Positions 13,481 through 21,869 of a DNA stretch of 21,869 bases are shown here, in pieces (within the stretch, counting starts at the first letter, position 1; every line of letters begins with the position of its first letter). The translations under genes and the position numbers were made by a program. The notes under the pieces are model-generated. The model did not search any database and was not told the DNA's origin. It saw nothing but the letters and a program-made list of their open reading frames with translations. The DNA comes from Acephala macrosclerotiorum (lineage: Eukaryota; Ascomycota; Leotiomycetes; Helotiales; Mollisiaceae). The stretch is taken from contig MU119743.1 in NCBI GenBank assembly GCA_014904845.1, positions 1 through 21,869 on the forward strand, written 5' to 3'.

Positions 13481-15700
13481 TTTAAAAATAAAAAAATCCG
13501 ATTAACGAATAATTAAAAATTATAAATAATTATTTTAACGTTTAAAAATAATTTATATATTATAAAATTGAAAATATTTATAAAATTTAAAAAAAAAACG
13601 TAATTTTTTTAAAAATTAACGTTTGTAAATAAAAAAATATTATTATTATTATTTGTAATTAATATTAAATTATAAATTTTATTAAAAATATTAATAAAAA
13701 TATTAAACGTATTTTAAATAATATTTTTGAAATAATAAATTATTAATTAAAATTTTATTAAATAAAATAATATTAAAATTATAATTATTTGAATTAAAAA
13801 TTTCTTTTTTATAAAAAATATAAATAAAAAATATAAAATATAATATTTTATTAATTTTATATTTTTTTTATTTGATTTATTTAATTTAAATTAAAACTCG
13901 TTTATAATCGTTTTTAATATTTTATATTATATGTAAAAAAATATATATTTAATTATTATAATAATATTTACAAAAATATTTTCAATTAATATAATTAAAT
14001 ATTATTATTAAAATTTAAATTTTTTTTTTAATTAATAAAAAAACGTAATAAAAAAAATTCGTTTAAAATTTAAATAATAAAATTTTTTTATTAAAAAATA
14101 TTTTAAAATAAAAATAAAAAAAATTTAATTTAAAATTCGATTAAATTATTTAAATAATAAAAAAAATTTATTTTTATAAAATAAAATTGAAATAATTGAA
14201 ATTAAAATATATTTATAATTTATTTTAATTTTAAAAAATATTTTAATATTAATTTTTTTTTTAATTTAAAATTTAATAAACGTTTAAAAATATTTTAAAT
14301 TTAAAAATAAAAAAATAAATTTATTTAAAAAAAAAACAAATTTATTTAAAGATTAAAAAAGTTTATATTTATAAAATAAAAAAAATAATATAAAATTTAA
14401 ATTTAAAATAAACAAAAAAAACTATAATTAAAATTGTAATAAAAATATATATATTTCAAATTATTTTAAAAAATAATTTTCAAGTATTTAAAATTATTTA
14501 AATTATTAAAATATTTTATATTTTTTTAAATTTTTTTAAAAAAATAATTTTAAAAAATAATTGTTTTTTAATTGAATTTGATTAATTATATTTATTATAA
14601 ATAAATAAAATTTAATTAATTTAATTTTTATATAAAATTAATTAAAAACAAATTAATTAAAAAAATCGAAAATTTTAAAAATAAAAATAATAAAAAATAA
14701 ATAAAACTTTGAAATACGATAAAATGTAATTAAATAATATTATATAATAATTACAAATTTTTTATTTTTTATTTTTTTTTATTTTTATTATTATATTAAA
14801 TTTCAACGAATTTAATTAAATCGATTAATATTAAAAAATCAATAATATTTTTATTAATTAATATTATTTTTCTTGAAAAATTATTAATAATATAATTATA
14901 AAATTAATCGCGTTTAAAAAAAAATAATAAATTATTTTAAAAATATTTAAATAAATAAAATAATATATAAATTTAAAATAAAAATATAATTAATAACAAA
15001 TTTAATATTATTATATTATAATTCGCAAAAAGAAAAATTGTAATTAATAATTTTAAAAAAAAACAATACTAAATTTTTTTTAATAAAATTAAACGATTAA
15101 TTTCAATTTTAAAATATAATAATATTAAAAACATTATTAAATATAATAATATTAAATCAAATTAAATTTTAAATAATAATTATATTAATAAAAAATAAAT
15201 AAAAATAACGTTTAATAAATTTATAATTATTATAAAAAAAAATTTATTAAAATAATTATTAATTTGTATTATTATATTATTTTATTTATTTATTTAAAAA
15301 AATTTAATATATAATACGATTATTATAAAAAATTTTATTATATTTTTTTTAAATATATTATAAAATATTTTTATTTGAAAATTGTATTTAAAAAGTATTT
15401 TTAAATTTAAAAAAAGAAAAACGTATTAAAAAACGAATTAATTAAAAAAAAAATTACAAAAACAATTATAAATTTTTTTTTAATTATTTATTTTAATTTT
15501 AAAATAAAAAAAATATGAAATATTTTTTTATTATTTGTAATTGTATTAATTTTTAATTTATTTATAAAATAAAATTAAATAAATAATAATTATAAATTTT
15601 TGAATTATTTTTTTTATAAATAAAACAAATAAATTAAAATAAATTTATTTTATATTATAAACTAATAATTAATAATTAAATTTATTATCGTTTTTAAAAA

Positions 15701-15734
15701 AAACTAATAATATTTGTAAGTACAATATTAGTTT
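15701..15734. repeat. Inverted repeat straddling the LTR 5' edge
   Basis: AAACTAAT (15701-15708, in the flank) is the exact reverse complement of ATTAGTTT (15727-15734, inside the LTR). TGTA (15715-15718) pairs with TACA (15721-15724) nearer the centre, giving an imperfect hairpin centred on 15719-15720. A second copy of the flank word AAACTAATAAT lies 42 bases upstream (from 15659). This may be chance, a target-site preference, or a sign that the element's real edge lies slightly left of the TG called here. Confidence 0.4.
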
Positions 15735-15740
15735 AGTAGT

Positions 15741-15746
15741 CACGTG
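15741..15746. promoter_or_regulatory. CACGTG palindrome (E-box type) in the LTR
   Basis: A perfect CACGTG sits 26 bases inside the LTR. The word is the classical core bound by basic helix-loop-helix factors in fungi, and its position in the likely U3 part would suit a promoter element of the retrotransposon. Binding is only inferred, since a 6-base word can occur by chance. Confidence 0.3.
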
Positions 15747-15767
15747 CGGTACTAGGCCAGATCGGGA

Positions 15768-15786
15768 CTAGCGCCGCTTGCGCTAG
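15768..15786. repeat. GC-rich stem-loop in the LTR
   Basis: CTAGCGC (15768-15774) and GCGCTAG (15780-15786) are exact reverse complements around a 5-base CGCTT loop. It is the only strong GC stem in the window and is intact although the rest of the element is mutated. In LTR transcripts such hairpins can act in 3' end formation or packaging; no role can be assigned here. Confidence 0.75.
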
Positions 15787-15839
15787 AGTTGAAATTATAT
15801 TTTTCAATTTTTGCGCGCTTATTAGATTTAAAACTTACA

Positions 15840-16062
15840 ATTAATCAACGAATTATTCAATTTATTTATTTATTTCGTTTTTAATTTATTATTAATAATA
15901 AATATTTTTAGTAATATTAATATTGATCAGTAATTATTCAATTAATTATAGAATAGTTAAATTTCTATTTAAAAGAAATTAATTTACGAAAGAAAATAAA
16001 TTTTTTAAATAGTTTACTTTTTGTAAAAAAATATTTAAAATAATTAACGTATTTTCAAAAGA
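15840..16062 (+). other. Retrotransposon leader with possible degraded primer-binding site
   Basis: This is the untranslated stretch between the LTR and the first usable ATG. Straight after CTTACA comes ATTAATCAACGA. If the AA at 15843-15844 were GG before mutation, the leader would begin near a TGG, as a tRNA primer-binding site should, but no specific tRNA can be named. The rest is AT-rich, with a short (ATTT) run near 15860-15875. CpT and ApG survive here, unlike in the tract left of the LTR, which supports its belonging to the element. Confidence 0.4.
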
Positions 16063-18430
16063 ATGAAAATCTACAAAAATCTTTTTATAGAAACGCGTCG
16101 AAAATATTGAGATTATTAAAAACTTAAAAAAAACAATACAAAAGTAATTTTAAGTTTATATTTACTTTTTAAATCTATATTTACTACGCAAAATAATAAT
16201 ATTTACGAAAAACGAATAAAAAAACGTAAAAACAATTTCAAGTTTATATTAATTTACTCGAATTTATATAAAAAACAAACTCTCAAAAGAAATTTTATAT
16301 TTTTACTCGTTATTTAATCGAAAACGTATAAATATTAATAATAATATTTATTTGAACTCGAATTAAAATTTTTAATTTTTTTATTATTTATTGTATAATT
16401 ATTTCTAAAAATAATAAATTTTTTTAAAATAAAAACAAATAAAAAAAAGACTTCGATTTTACAAATAATAAAAATTTCAATAAAATAATATTAAATAAAT
16501 ATATTTTTTATTACTTTAAAATATATAAAAAAAAAAATATTTTAATCGTAATTTATAGAAATACTTTTAAAAATTTTTTAAGAATTATTCGCAAAAGATT
16601 TTACATTTAATATATAAAGATTTTATACGCTATTTACGAGATTTTTTACGCATTTACAAAGTCTAAATATTGAAAAATAAAAAGTTTATTATTGATAATT
16701 TGAAAAAAAAATTTTAATAAAAAAAGTTTTATAAATAAATACAAATAGAAATTGTTGATTAATTGAAAAATAGAGATTTCTTTTCTCAATAAAATCGATC
16801 AATTCAATTAATAAATCAAAATATTCTAATATTAGTATTTAACAATTAAAATATAATTATTTTTACGATTTCAATTATTAATACGAATTTTTTTACTACG
16901 AATACGACTATTTCTACAAATACTTTTTATACTTTTCTTATTGTAATTCTTTTTACAAATACGAATTTGTTTAATATAATACAAAATATTTAATATATTT
17001 ACTAATAATTCTTTTAATAATAATCGAATTAATATAATAATTTATAGAGTATTTTTATTAAATTGTTTACGAATTTGATAAAAATTTATATTAATAATAA
17101 AAAATATAATAAAAAATTATATAATATTTTTAATCGCAAATTATCGATTTTTTATAATTATTATAATAAAATTAGACTATTTTAGAACTAATACGATAAA
17201 GCATTTTTTATTAGTTTTATAGAATGTATAAACGCGTTTTATTTCAATAGATTTCTAAAAAAAGATTTCGATTTTATTACGCTAATAACAATAATAAAAA
17301 TTTATTTCAAAATTGAAAAAAATTACTAATTATATATATTTTTATAAAAAGAAACAATTTTAGTAAAAATTATTACGATTAATTTAATAAAAATTAAATT
17401 AAAATATTTATAAATATTTTTCGATTAATTTCAAAAGATTTAATTAAATTTATTATTAGAATATTAAACGAAATATAATTTGCGAGATTAAATTATTAGT
17501 ATTTATCGAAATATTAAAAAGTACAATTTTACTTTTTACAAACTTATTAGTACTTTTGAAAGCGTTTATATTAAATTGCGATTAGTAGTAAATATTGCAA
17601 TGCGATTACGTAAAATATAATAATATAATTTAGATTTTATTTTTTAAAATTAAAAAAAAAAACGAATTCGATTAAAATTGAATTAATTGTATTTATAGAA
17701 AACGAAATAAAAAACGCAATTAAATACAAAATCGAAAATATTGTAATCAAAAAAATTTTCAAAATAAATATTGTAAAAATTATAGATTTCAAAAAAAAAT
17801 TATATTAAAAGAAATACTATATTTGTAGTAAATCGAAATATTGATCAATAAAATATACAATAAAAAAATAATAATAAATATATATAAAGTTTTAATAATA
17901 AGTTTAATATATAGTAAATCGAAATATTATAATAATTTATTATTAGAGTTTTTTTGTTAAAATCGAGAGAATAGAAAGTTTATTAAAAAATAATCAAATA
18001 ATAGAAATTAATTAATTATTAATAAATATAAAAATAGAAAACGAGAATAAAAATTATTTTATTAAACTTGAAAAAATCGATAATACGCAAATAGTAATTA
18101 TTTTAAATGATTAATTTATTTGTTATATTATTACGAAAAAAAATATATTTAATATTTTATTATTATAATTTGAATTATTTGAATCGAATTAATATTTATT
18201 TTTTATTTTTAAAAATCGATATTTTTTAGAAATTTTTCAAAGAATTATATCGAATAATAAAATCGTCGAAGTATTAATTGTTAATTAATCGCAATTTATA
18301 GTACTATAAAAGTTTGATATTAGCGTTCAATTGAATATATTTATAATCGAAATTTATAAAATTCGTTTTAATAAAAATATTATTTTATTGTAAAAAATTA
18401 TTCGAATCGATATTCTATTAAATATTATTA
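16063..18430 (+). pseudogene. Gag and protease part of the polyprotein (by position)
   Basis: This stretch lies before integrase, where copia polyproteins carry capsid, a CCHC zinc knuckle and an aspartic protease. The decayed frame keeps codon-like stretches, for example around 17200-17285 and 17520-17610, but I cannot point to the zinc knuckle or the D(S/T)G protease site. Between 16063 and 16450 a second + frame is about as open, so the true gag frame there is uncertain. The assignment is by position in the polyprotein, not by motif. Confidence 0.5.
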
Positions 18431-19470
18431 TTTTTTATATTGTTTTTACAAATATACTTTTTTTTATTCTATATTTAGAATATAAATACTATAAATATAA
18501 AACTCGATAATTTAAAAAATATTTTGATTTAAATAAATAAAATTGTTTTTATTGTAAAAAAATGAAATTATTTATAAATATTATTATATTAATCAAAAAA
18601 GAATTTAATTTGAAATTATTTTATTAATATAAAACTATATTAATTATATAGACGTTTTAATTATTTATTAATACGACGTTTTATAAAATTTTTTTAATAA
18701 ATTAATTATAATATAAATACTAAATATATTTAGTATTTTATTAAATATTATTATTATTATTAAATATATAAATAATTATTTAAAAAATTCAAATTTATTT
18801 TATAAAATGATTATAAGTTCAATTATTCGATTATTGTCGACGTTTTATATTTAAATAAAAAATTAATTTTACAAATAGTAAATTCGTTTATAGTATTTTA
18901 AATTGCTAGATTTATAAAGAATATATTTGTGAAAATAATATAAAATATATTATATATATATTAAATCGATATATATTAAAAATTATTAAATTATATTATT
19001 TATTACGTCGAGTTTACGAGATTATTTACAACGAATTAATCGAAAAATAAATCGATAAAAATATAATTTTACAAATAGTAATTAAAATTGTTAATAATTC
19101 GATAAAATTAAATAATATTGTGTTTATATTATTAGTCTTTAAAATATACTTTAGAATGATTAGTAACGATACGTTATCGCTATTAATTATTAAAAAAATT
19201 GAAACAATTCGAGTAATTACTAAAGAAATATATCGTTTATATATTTAACATTAAATTAATAATGCGTTTTCAATAAGAAACGGTTTAAATACGAAGTCTA
19301 TATTAGATTTGTTAATTCTATTTAAAGTACGCGTTTGACGTAAAAAAAACGAATAAAAAGAATTATATAAATTATTAATAATTAATAAAAAAATATATAT
19401 AATCGATATATTTTATAAATTGATTAGTTTTCGTTTAATAATCGTTAAATTTTATTATACAAAAAAAAAA
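18430..19470 (+). pseudogene. Integrase domain (decayed)
   Basis: Integrase inserts the cDNA copy into the host genome. The CxxC half of the HHCC zinc-binding region survives as Cys-Phe-Tyr-Cys at 18544-18555. Further on are LLRRVYEIIYNEL (19000-19038), matching a PLRRAYEI block that follows the catalytic core in a fungal copia group, and LLVFKIYFRM (19129-19158) for LLVFGAYPRM. Next come NNAFSIRNGLNT (19258-19293), and VRV-stop-RKKNE-stop-KELYKLL (19327-19377) for VRVWRxKxxWKGPYKLL. IVKFYYT (19444-19464) stands for VVKPYYT at the C-terminal end. The changes fit transitions (Trp to stop, Pro to Phe or Leu, Gly to Lys or Glu). The catalytic D,D,E residues cannot be placed with confidence. The comparisons are from memory of the family, not from a search. 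Confidence 0.8.
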
Positions 19471-19839
19471 GTATTAAAAGTTTATAATCGAATTAATAAT
19501 CAAAAAAATAATTAAAAAAATTAAATTTTTTTTTTGATTTTTTTAATCGAGTAAAATAAACGAAAAATTAATCAAAAAACGTAATTGAAAATACTTAAAA
19601 AAATCACGAAATAAAAACGTGTACAATAAAAAATTTAAATAAAATAAACGTTATAATTTTATTGAAAACGACAAAAAAATTTACGAAAATTTCGACGATT
19701 AATTTTTTATTACTATCGTTAAAAAAATTAAAATTTCTATAGTTTTTATAATAAATAAAAAAAAGAGTAATATAAAATTATTATTAAAACTACGAAAAAA
19801 AAATATAATTACAATTTTTAAACAATTATTTAAAACGTT

Positions 19840-20560
19840 TTAAAAAAAGAAATTAATAGTTTAATTGTAAAAAGAGTTTTTAATTTCATTTAATACAATT
19901 CTAATAAATATATTAAAATTCGAAATTAATTAATAAAATCAAAAGTAAAATTATCGATATTTTTTACGAGAAATCGAAATTAATAATTCAAAAATACAAT
20001 AACAAAAAAAAAAAATTTTTTTATACAATTTCTAATAATACAAAGAGTTAATTAACGATTAATTATCGTTTTAATATTTTTTTTAATTCAATTTCTAAGT
20101 AAAAAAATTAGAATATAATTTCGTAATATTATTTAAATTTATATTTAATTTACAATAAATTTTTAACGATTTATATTAATACATTTATCGAAAAGAATTT
20201 ATTATTTATATTTATTAAATACGATTATAATTATTTTAAAGTCTTTGTATAAAATTACGAAAATAAAAATATGTTAATAAATTACGTATTATAAATATTA
20301 TAAAAAGAAACTATTTATAGTTATATCGATATACGATTTTTATTTTCTAATTACGATTATTAAAATTTTTTTTAGTATTGTTAAAATGTAAATCGATAAT
20401 ACGTTTATATTAATAGAAAAAAAAAATTTTACTTTTGAAAAAAATGAATTTAATAAAATTAAAATTTTAATCAAATTCAAAGAAGTTTTAATACTAAAAA
20501 TACTATTAATTTTTAATAAATACGTTTTAATTTAATTCGAAAATACGATTTAATTACAAT
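19840..20560 (+). pseudogene. Reverse transcriptase domain, RVT_2 type (decayed)
   Basis: This domain copied the element's RNA into cDNA. The N-terminal lead-in reads KKEINSLIVKRVFNFIQYN (19843-19899), for the KxEIDxLIxRGVFxFxQYxP start of this fungal copia group. At 20035-20064 the frame gives an IIQRVN-stop-RLI block for TIQRxSQRLI. LRDITQAY is at 20119-20142, with the first catalytic Asp codon now AAT (20125-20127) and its Gln now TAA (20134-20136). Soon after follow RFILIHLSKRI and LKSLYKI, for RxILAHLPKxI and xKPLYGIPEA. The YVDD-equivalent QTDDT is at 20389-20403, now TAA-Ile-Asp-Asn-Thr. The domain is therefore inactive twice over: stops, and loss of catalytic Asp. Confidence 0.85.
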
Positions 20561-20790
20561 AAAAAAATAAATTAATAAATATTAAATTATTTAATTTTCA
20601 AATTGAGTATTGAAAATAACGAATTAAAAAAATTTATATTATTATAATTTATTAATTTGAAATAATTTTCGATTTGTTTATTATTATTTAATACTAAAAT
20701 TTAACGAAGAAAAAAATTATTACGTTGAATAAAAAATTAAAATAATAAATTAAAAATTTAAATTGAACATTTAAATATATTGTTTTTAAT

Positions 20791-20840
20791 TTGTTTACAA
20801 TAAAATTTTTTGTTTTTATTAATAGTTTATTTGTAAACAA
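20791..20840. repeat. 10-bp inverted repeat in the RNase H region
   Basis: TTGTTTACAA (20791-20800) and TTGTAAACAA (20831-20840) are exact reverse complements 30 bases apart, each followed by TAAAA, so there is also a short direct component. It lies over the FVDGSFANN codons, so it is probably an accident of codon choice and mutation rather than a regulatory site. Confidence 0.5.
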
Positions 20841-21336
20841 TAAAAATTTTAATTTTTAAATTGAATATAAAATTATTTTAATAAATAAACGTTAATTGAA
20901 CGATCAAAAATTCGAAATCAAAAGAAATTTTATTTATTATAGTTTTATTAAAAGTAAATATATTATTAAAAATATTCTAATTTTTGAAATATATAGTATA
21001 AAAAAGTAATAAAATACGAAGTAAAAAAATTCAATCGTAGATAAATTCGTTTTAATCAATAAATTAAACTTATTCGAAGTAATTCGTAATTCGTAAATTA
21101 ATCAATCAATCAATTAAAATAGAAATAAAAAAAGTTATTGATTAATTTATAGTAAATGAAAACTCTTTATATATTAAAGAATACGTAATTAGTACTACTT
21201 TCGAAACTAATTATTTACAAGAATTTTTGAAAAAAAAAATATATATAATTTTACTATAATCGTTTTTCTATATAATAAACTTGTTTCGAGTCTCAAAAAA
21301 AAAACTAGAAAAAAAAAAAAAACTCACTTTAAATAA
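20800..21336 (+). pseudogene. RNase H domain and C-terminus (decayed)
   Basis: RNase H removes RNA from the RNA-DNA hybrid during reverse transcription. FVFINSLFVNNKN (20809-20847) matches FVFVDGSFANNKD, the block with the first catalytic Asp, now Asn (20821-20823). NFIYYSFIKSKY...ILIFEIYS (20926-20997) matches LIHWSSTKSKRVTRSVLASEIYG; its catalytic Glu codon GAA is kept at 20986-20988. The third acidic residue cannot be placed surely. NKLVSSLKK (21274-21300) may be what remains of the NPADxLTK box that closes copia polyproteins. A Lys-rich stretch leads to TAA 21334-21336, the likely natural end. Confidence 0.75.
21100..21115. repeat. (AATC)3-AATT microsatellite
   Basis: Three AATC units followed by AATT, inside the decayed RNase H region. 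It keeps three CpA steps in a row, a context otherwise depleted here, so it may post-date the heavy mutation or be a slippage product. Confidence 0.6.
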
Positions 21337-21869
21337 AAAATTCAAAGTTTAAAATCTTTTAAATTATTATTGTTTTTTTTTAAAAATCTAATAATTTTTT
21401 TAATATTTCTATTAGTATTAAACTTTTTTATAATTTATTTTCTTTTTTTTTTAGAATTTAATAAAAAAAAAAAAAAATAAACGAATTTTAAATTTAAATT
21501 TATCGTTAGAAATAATTAAATACTTTTAATTATTCTCTATAAATATTATTAATTTTTTAATCTCGTATTTAAAAAAAAATTTATTATTAAAAAATTTTTT
21601 TATTTTTTTTATTTTAAAATATTGAAAAATTAATTTAATTTGAATTATAATTTGTTTTTATTAATAAATATATAAATATTTATTATTAAACGAGTTTTAA
21701 TAATTTAATTATTGAAAAATTTTATATCGAATAATAAAGTAATTTAAAAATTTCGTATAATAAATTATATTGAAAATTGTATCGATTTTTTTAAATTGAA
21801 TATTATCGAAAAAAGATTTATTATTAAAAAATTCTCGAAATCGATTTTTAAAAAAAATTCGAAGTTTAT
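21337..21869. other. AT-rich tail after gag-pol; no 3' LTR seen
   Basis: After the presumed polyprotein end the sequence is again very AT-rich, with long A and T runs, including about 15 A at 21463-21477 that could be a mutated polypurine tract. The CpG landmarks of the 5' LTR (CACGTGCGG, GCGCCGC, TTGCGCGC), which should outlast mutation here, are absent. Isolated CpG occur (for example 21482, 21504, 21564, 21691) without that spacing. No coding region, RNA gene or other element is recognisable. It may be 3' untranslated sequence, a truncated end, or flanking DNA. Confidence 0.6.

Larger units (their letters stand above)
1..15714. other. Gene-free, extremely AT-rich hypermutated tract
   Basis: No coding region, tRNA or rRNA can be supported on either strand; stops are dense in all frames. 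By hand count the first 420 bases hold about 26 G or C (about 6%): 8 CpG sites, 6 CpA/TpG, 4 CpT/ApG and no CpC/GpG. The same look holds to about 15.7 kb, with some lines (for example 7201-7260) containing no G or C at all. Survival of CpG while other C contexts are nearly gone, on both strands equally, is what heavy RIP-like C-to-T mutation of old repeats leaves behind. Which elements it came from cannot be read. A natural low-GC intergenic region is the alternative, but it would not explain the CpG excess. Runs of TA, ATT and poly-A/T fill the rest. Confidence 0.8.
15715..15839 (+). repeat. 5' long terminal repeat, 125 bp, with unmutated GC-rich core
   Basis: The ends are TGTAAG (15715-15720) and CTTACA (15834-15839), a perfect 6-base terminal inverted repeat of the TG...CA type that integrases use. 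The length suits the short LTRs of copia elements. The core is not degraded: 30 of 47 bases at 15740-15786 are G or C, with CpA, CpC, CpT and CpG all present, while sequence on both sides is AT-rich. It contains CACGTG (15741-15746), a stem-loop (15768-15786) and TTGCGCGC (15811-15818). Orientation follows from the + strand gag-pol to its right. The 5 bases on each side (ATATT, ATTAA) do not match, so a solo LTR with a target duplication is not supported. The exact boundary rests on the terminal inverted repeat alone. Confidence 0.7.
16063..21336 (+). pseudogene. Copia-type gag-pol polyprotein, destroyed by transition mutations
   Basis: Read from ATG 16063 in one frame to TAA 21334-21336, this would be a polyprotein of about 1757 residues, a normal copia size. 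Approximate order: gag/protease part (to ~residue 790), integrase (~790-1135), reverse transcriptase (~1260-1500), RNase H (~1580-1750). Many in-frame stops interrupt it, mostly TAA, some TAG or TGA. In recognisable blocks they fall where the family has Gln or Trp (TAA at 20134 and 20146; TGA at 19336; TAA at 19354), and Asp codons read as Asn. So both strands were hit by C-to-T changes, yet every landmark from 18.5 to 21.3 kb stays in one frame, meaning no net indel. The ATG is a weak choice: upstream stops are no denser than internal ones. The N-terminal third is too altered to identify motifs, and before 16450 the next frame is about equally open. Confidence 0.85.
15715..21869 (+). mobile_element. 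Decayed Ty1/copia-type LTR retrotransposon, right end not seen
   Basis: The element begins with a compact LTR, then a leader, then a gag-pol pseudogene whose integrase comes before reverse transcriptase and RNase H, which is the copia order (gypsy elements have integrase last). Base composition changes at its left edge from about 6% G+C to roughly 12-20%. Inside it CpT/ApG survive better: in 19141-19320 I count about 12 CpT/ApG, 7 CpA/TpG, 8 CpG and 1 GpG. No 3' LTR is visible before the window ends, so the right border is unknown and the given end is simply the window edge. The copia assignment is firm from the pol motifs; age and activity are inference. The element cannot make a protein now, because dozens of stops interrupt it. 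Confidence 0.85.

Noticed and set aside
13462..13499. LINE 3' end with poly-A tail
   Set aside because: No LINE endonuclease or reverse transcriptase signal can be read upstream, and A runs are common throughout the tract.
1..15714. Mitochondrial intergenic DNA with a GC cluster, as in yeasts
   Set aside because: Very low G+C with one GC-rich island looks similar, but the island has LTR ends and is followed by a copia polyprotein with RIP-type changes, a nuclear signature. No mitochondrial tRNA, rRNA or gene is present.
15715..15839. Solo LTR
   Set aside because: The 5-base flanks (ATATT and ATTAA) do not match, and the sequence to the right carries gag-pol in the correct orientation.
18310..18480. 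Gypsy-type reverse transcriptase (FDI... and FTN... words in the frame)
   Set aside because: A few letters resemble the gypsy FDxRxAF and LTNAP blocks, but the required codon changes are not transitions. The true reverse transcriptase lies downstream of integrase with clear copia motifs.
1..21869. Open reading frames of hypothetical proteins
   Set aside because: Short ATG-to-stop runs occur by chance and code almost only for Lys, Asn, Ile, Phe, Tyr and Leu. None has a motif, and the only protein-like signal is the interrupted copia frame.

Overview
The window has no intact gene. It looks like nuclear repeat DNA of a filamentous ascomycete (Pezizomycotina, inferred) ruined by C-to-T/G-to-A hypermutation of the repeat-induced point mutation (RIP) type. 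Support: C+G is about 6% in the first 420 bases by hand count; the surviving C and G sit mostly in CpG; and the one recognisable gene is broken almost only by transition-type changes (Gln CAA to TAA, Trp TGG to TGA/TAA, Asp GAY to AAY) while its reading frame stays unbroken for about 4.9 kb. The exact species cannot be read from the sequence.

Layout. Bases 1-15714 are an extremely AT-rich tract with no gene, tRNA or rRNA that I can support. It holds only simple repeats, palindromes and one short minisatellite. Bases 15715-15839 are a compact LTR with TGTAAG...CTTACA ends and a strikingly unmutated GC-rich core (30 of 47 bases G/C at 15740-15786, with a perfect stem-loop and a CACGTG box). Bases 15840-16062 are an untranslated leader with a possible degraded primer-binding site. 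Bases 16063-21336 are a decayed Ty1/copia-type gag-pol pseudogene on the + strand. In one frame its integrase, reverse transcriptase and RNase H domains can still be recognised, in the copia order. Bases 21337-21869 are an AT-rich tail in which no 3' LTR is visible.

How the parts relate. The retroelement (12-20% G+C by eye) starts where the composition and dinucleotide pattern change from the older, more degraded tract on its left. The simplest reading is a copia element that inserted into already degraded DNA and was then itself mutated, but for a shorter time or less intensely. The window could belong to a centromeric, pericentromeric or subtelomeric AT-rich block, but nothing in it proves which. 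I found no new functional system. The points worth a second look are the near-intact LTR inside a wrecked element, the strong survival of CpG, the two mutation regimes meeting at the LTR edge, and the missing 3' LTR.
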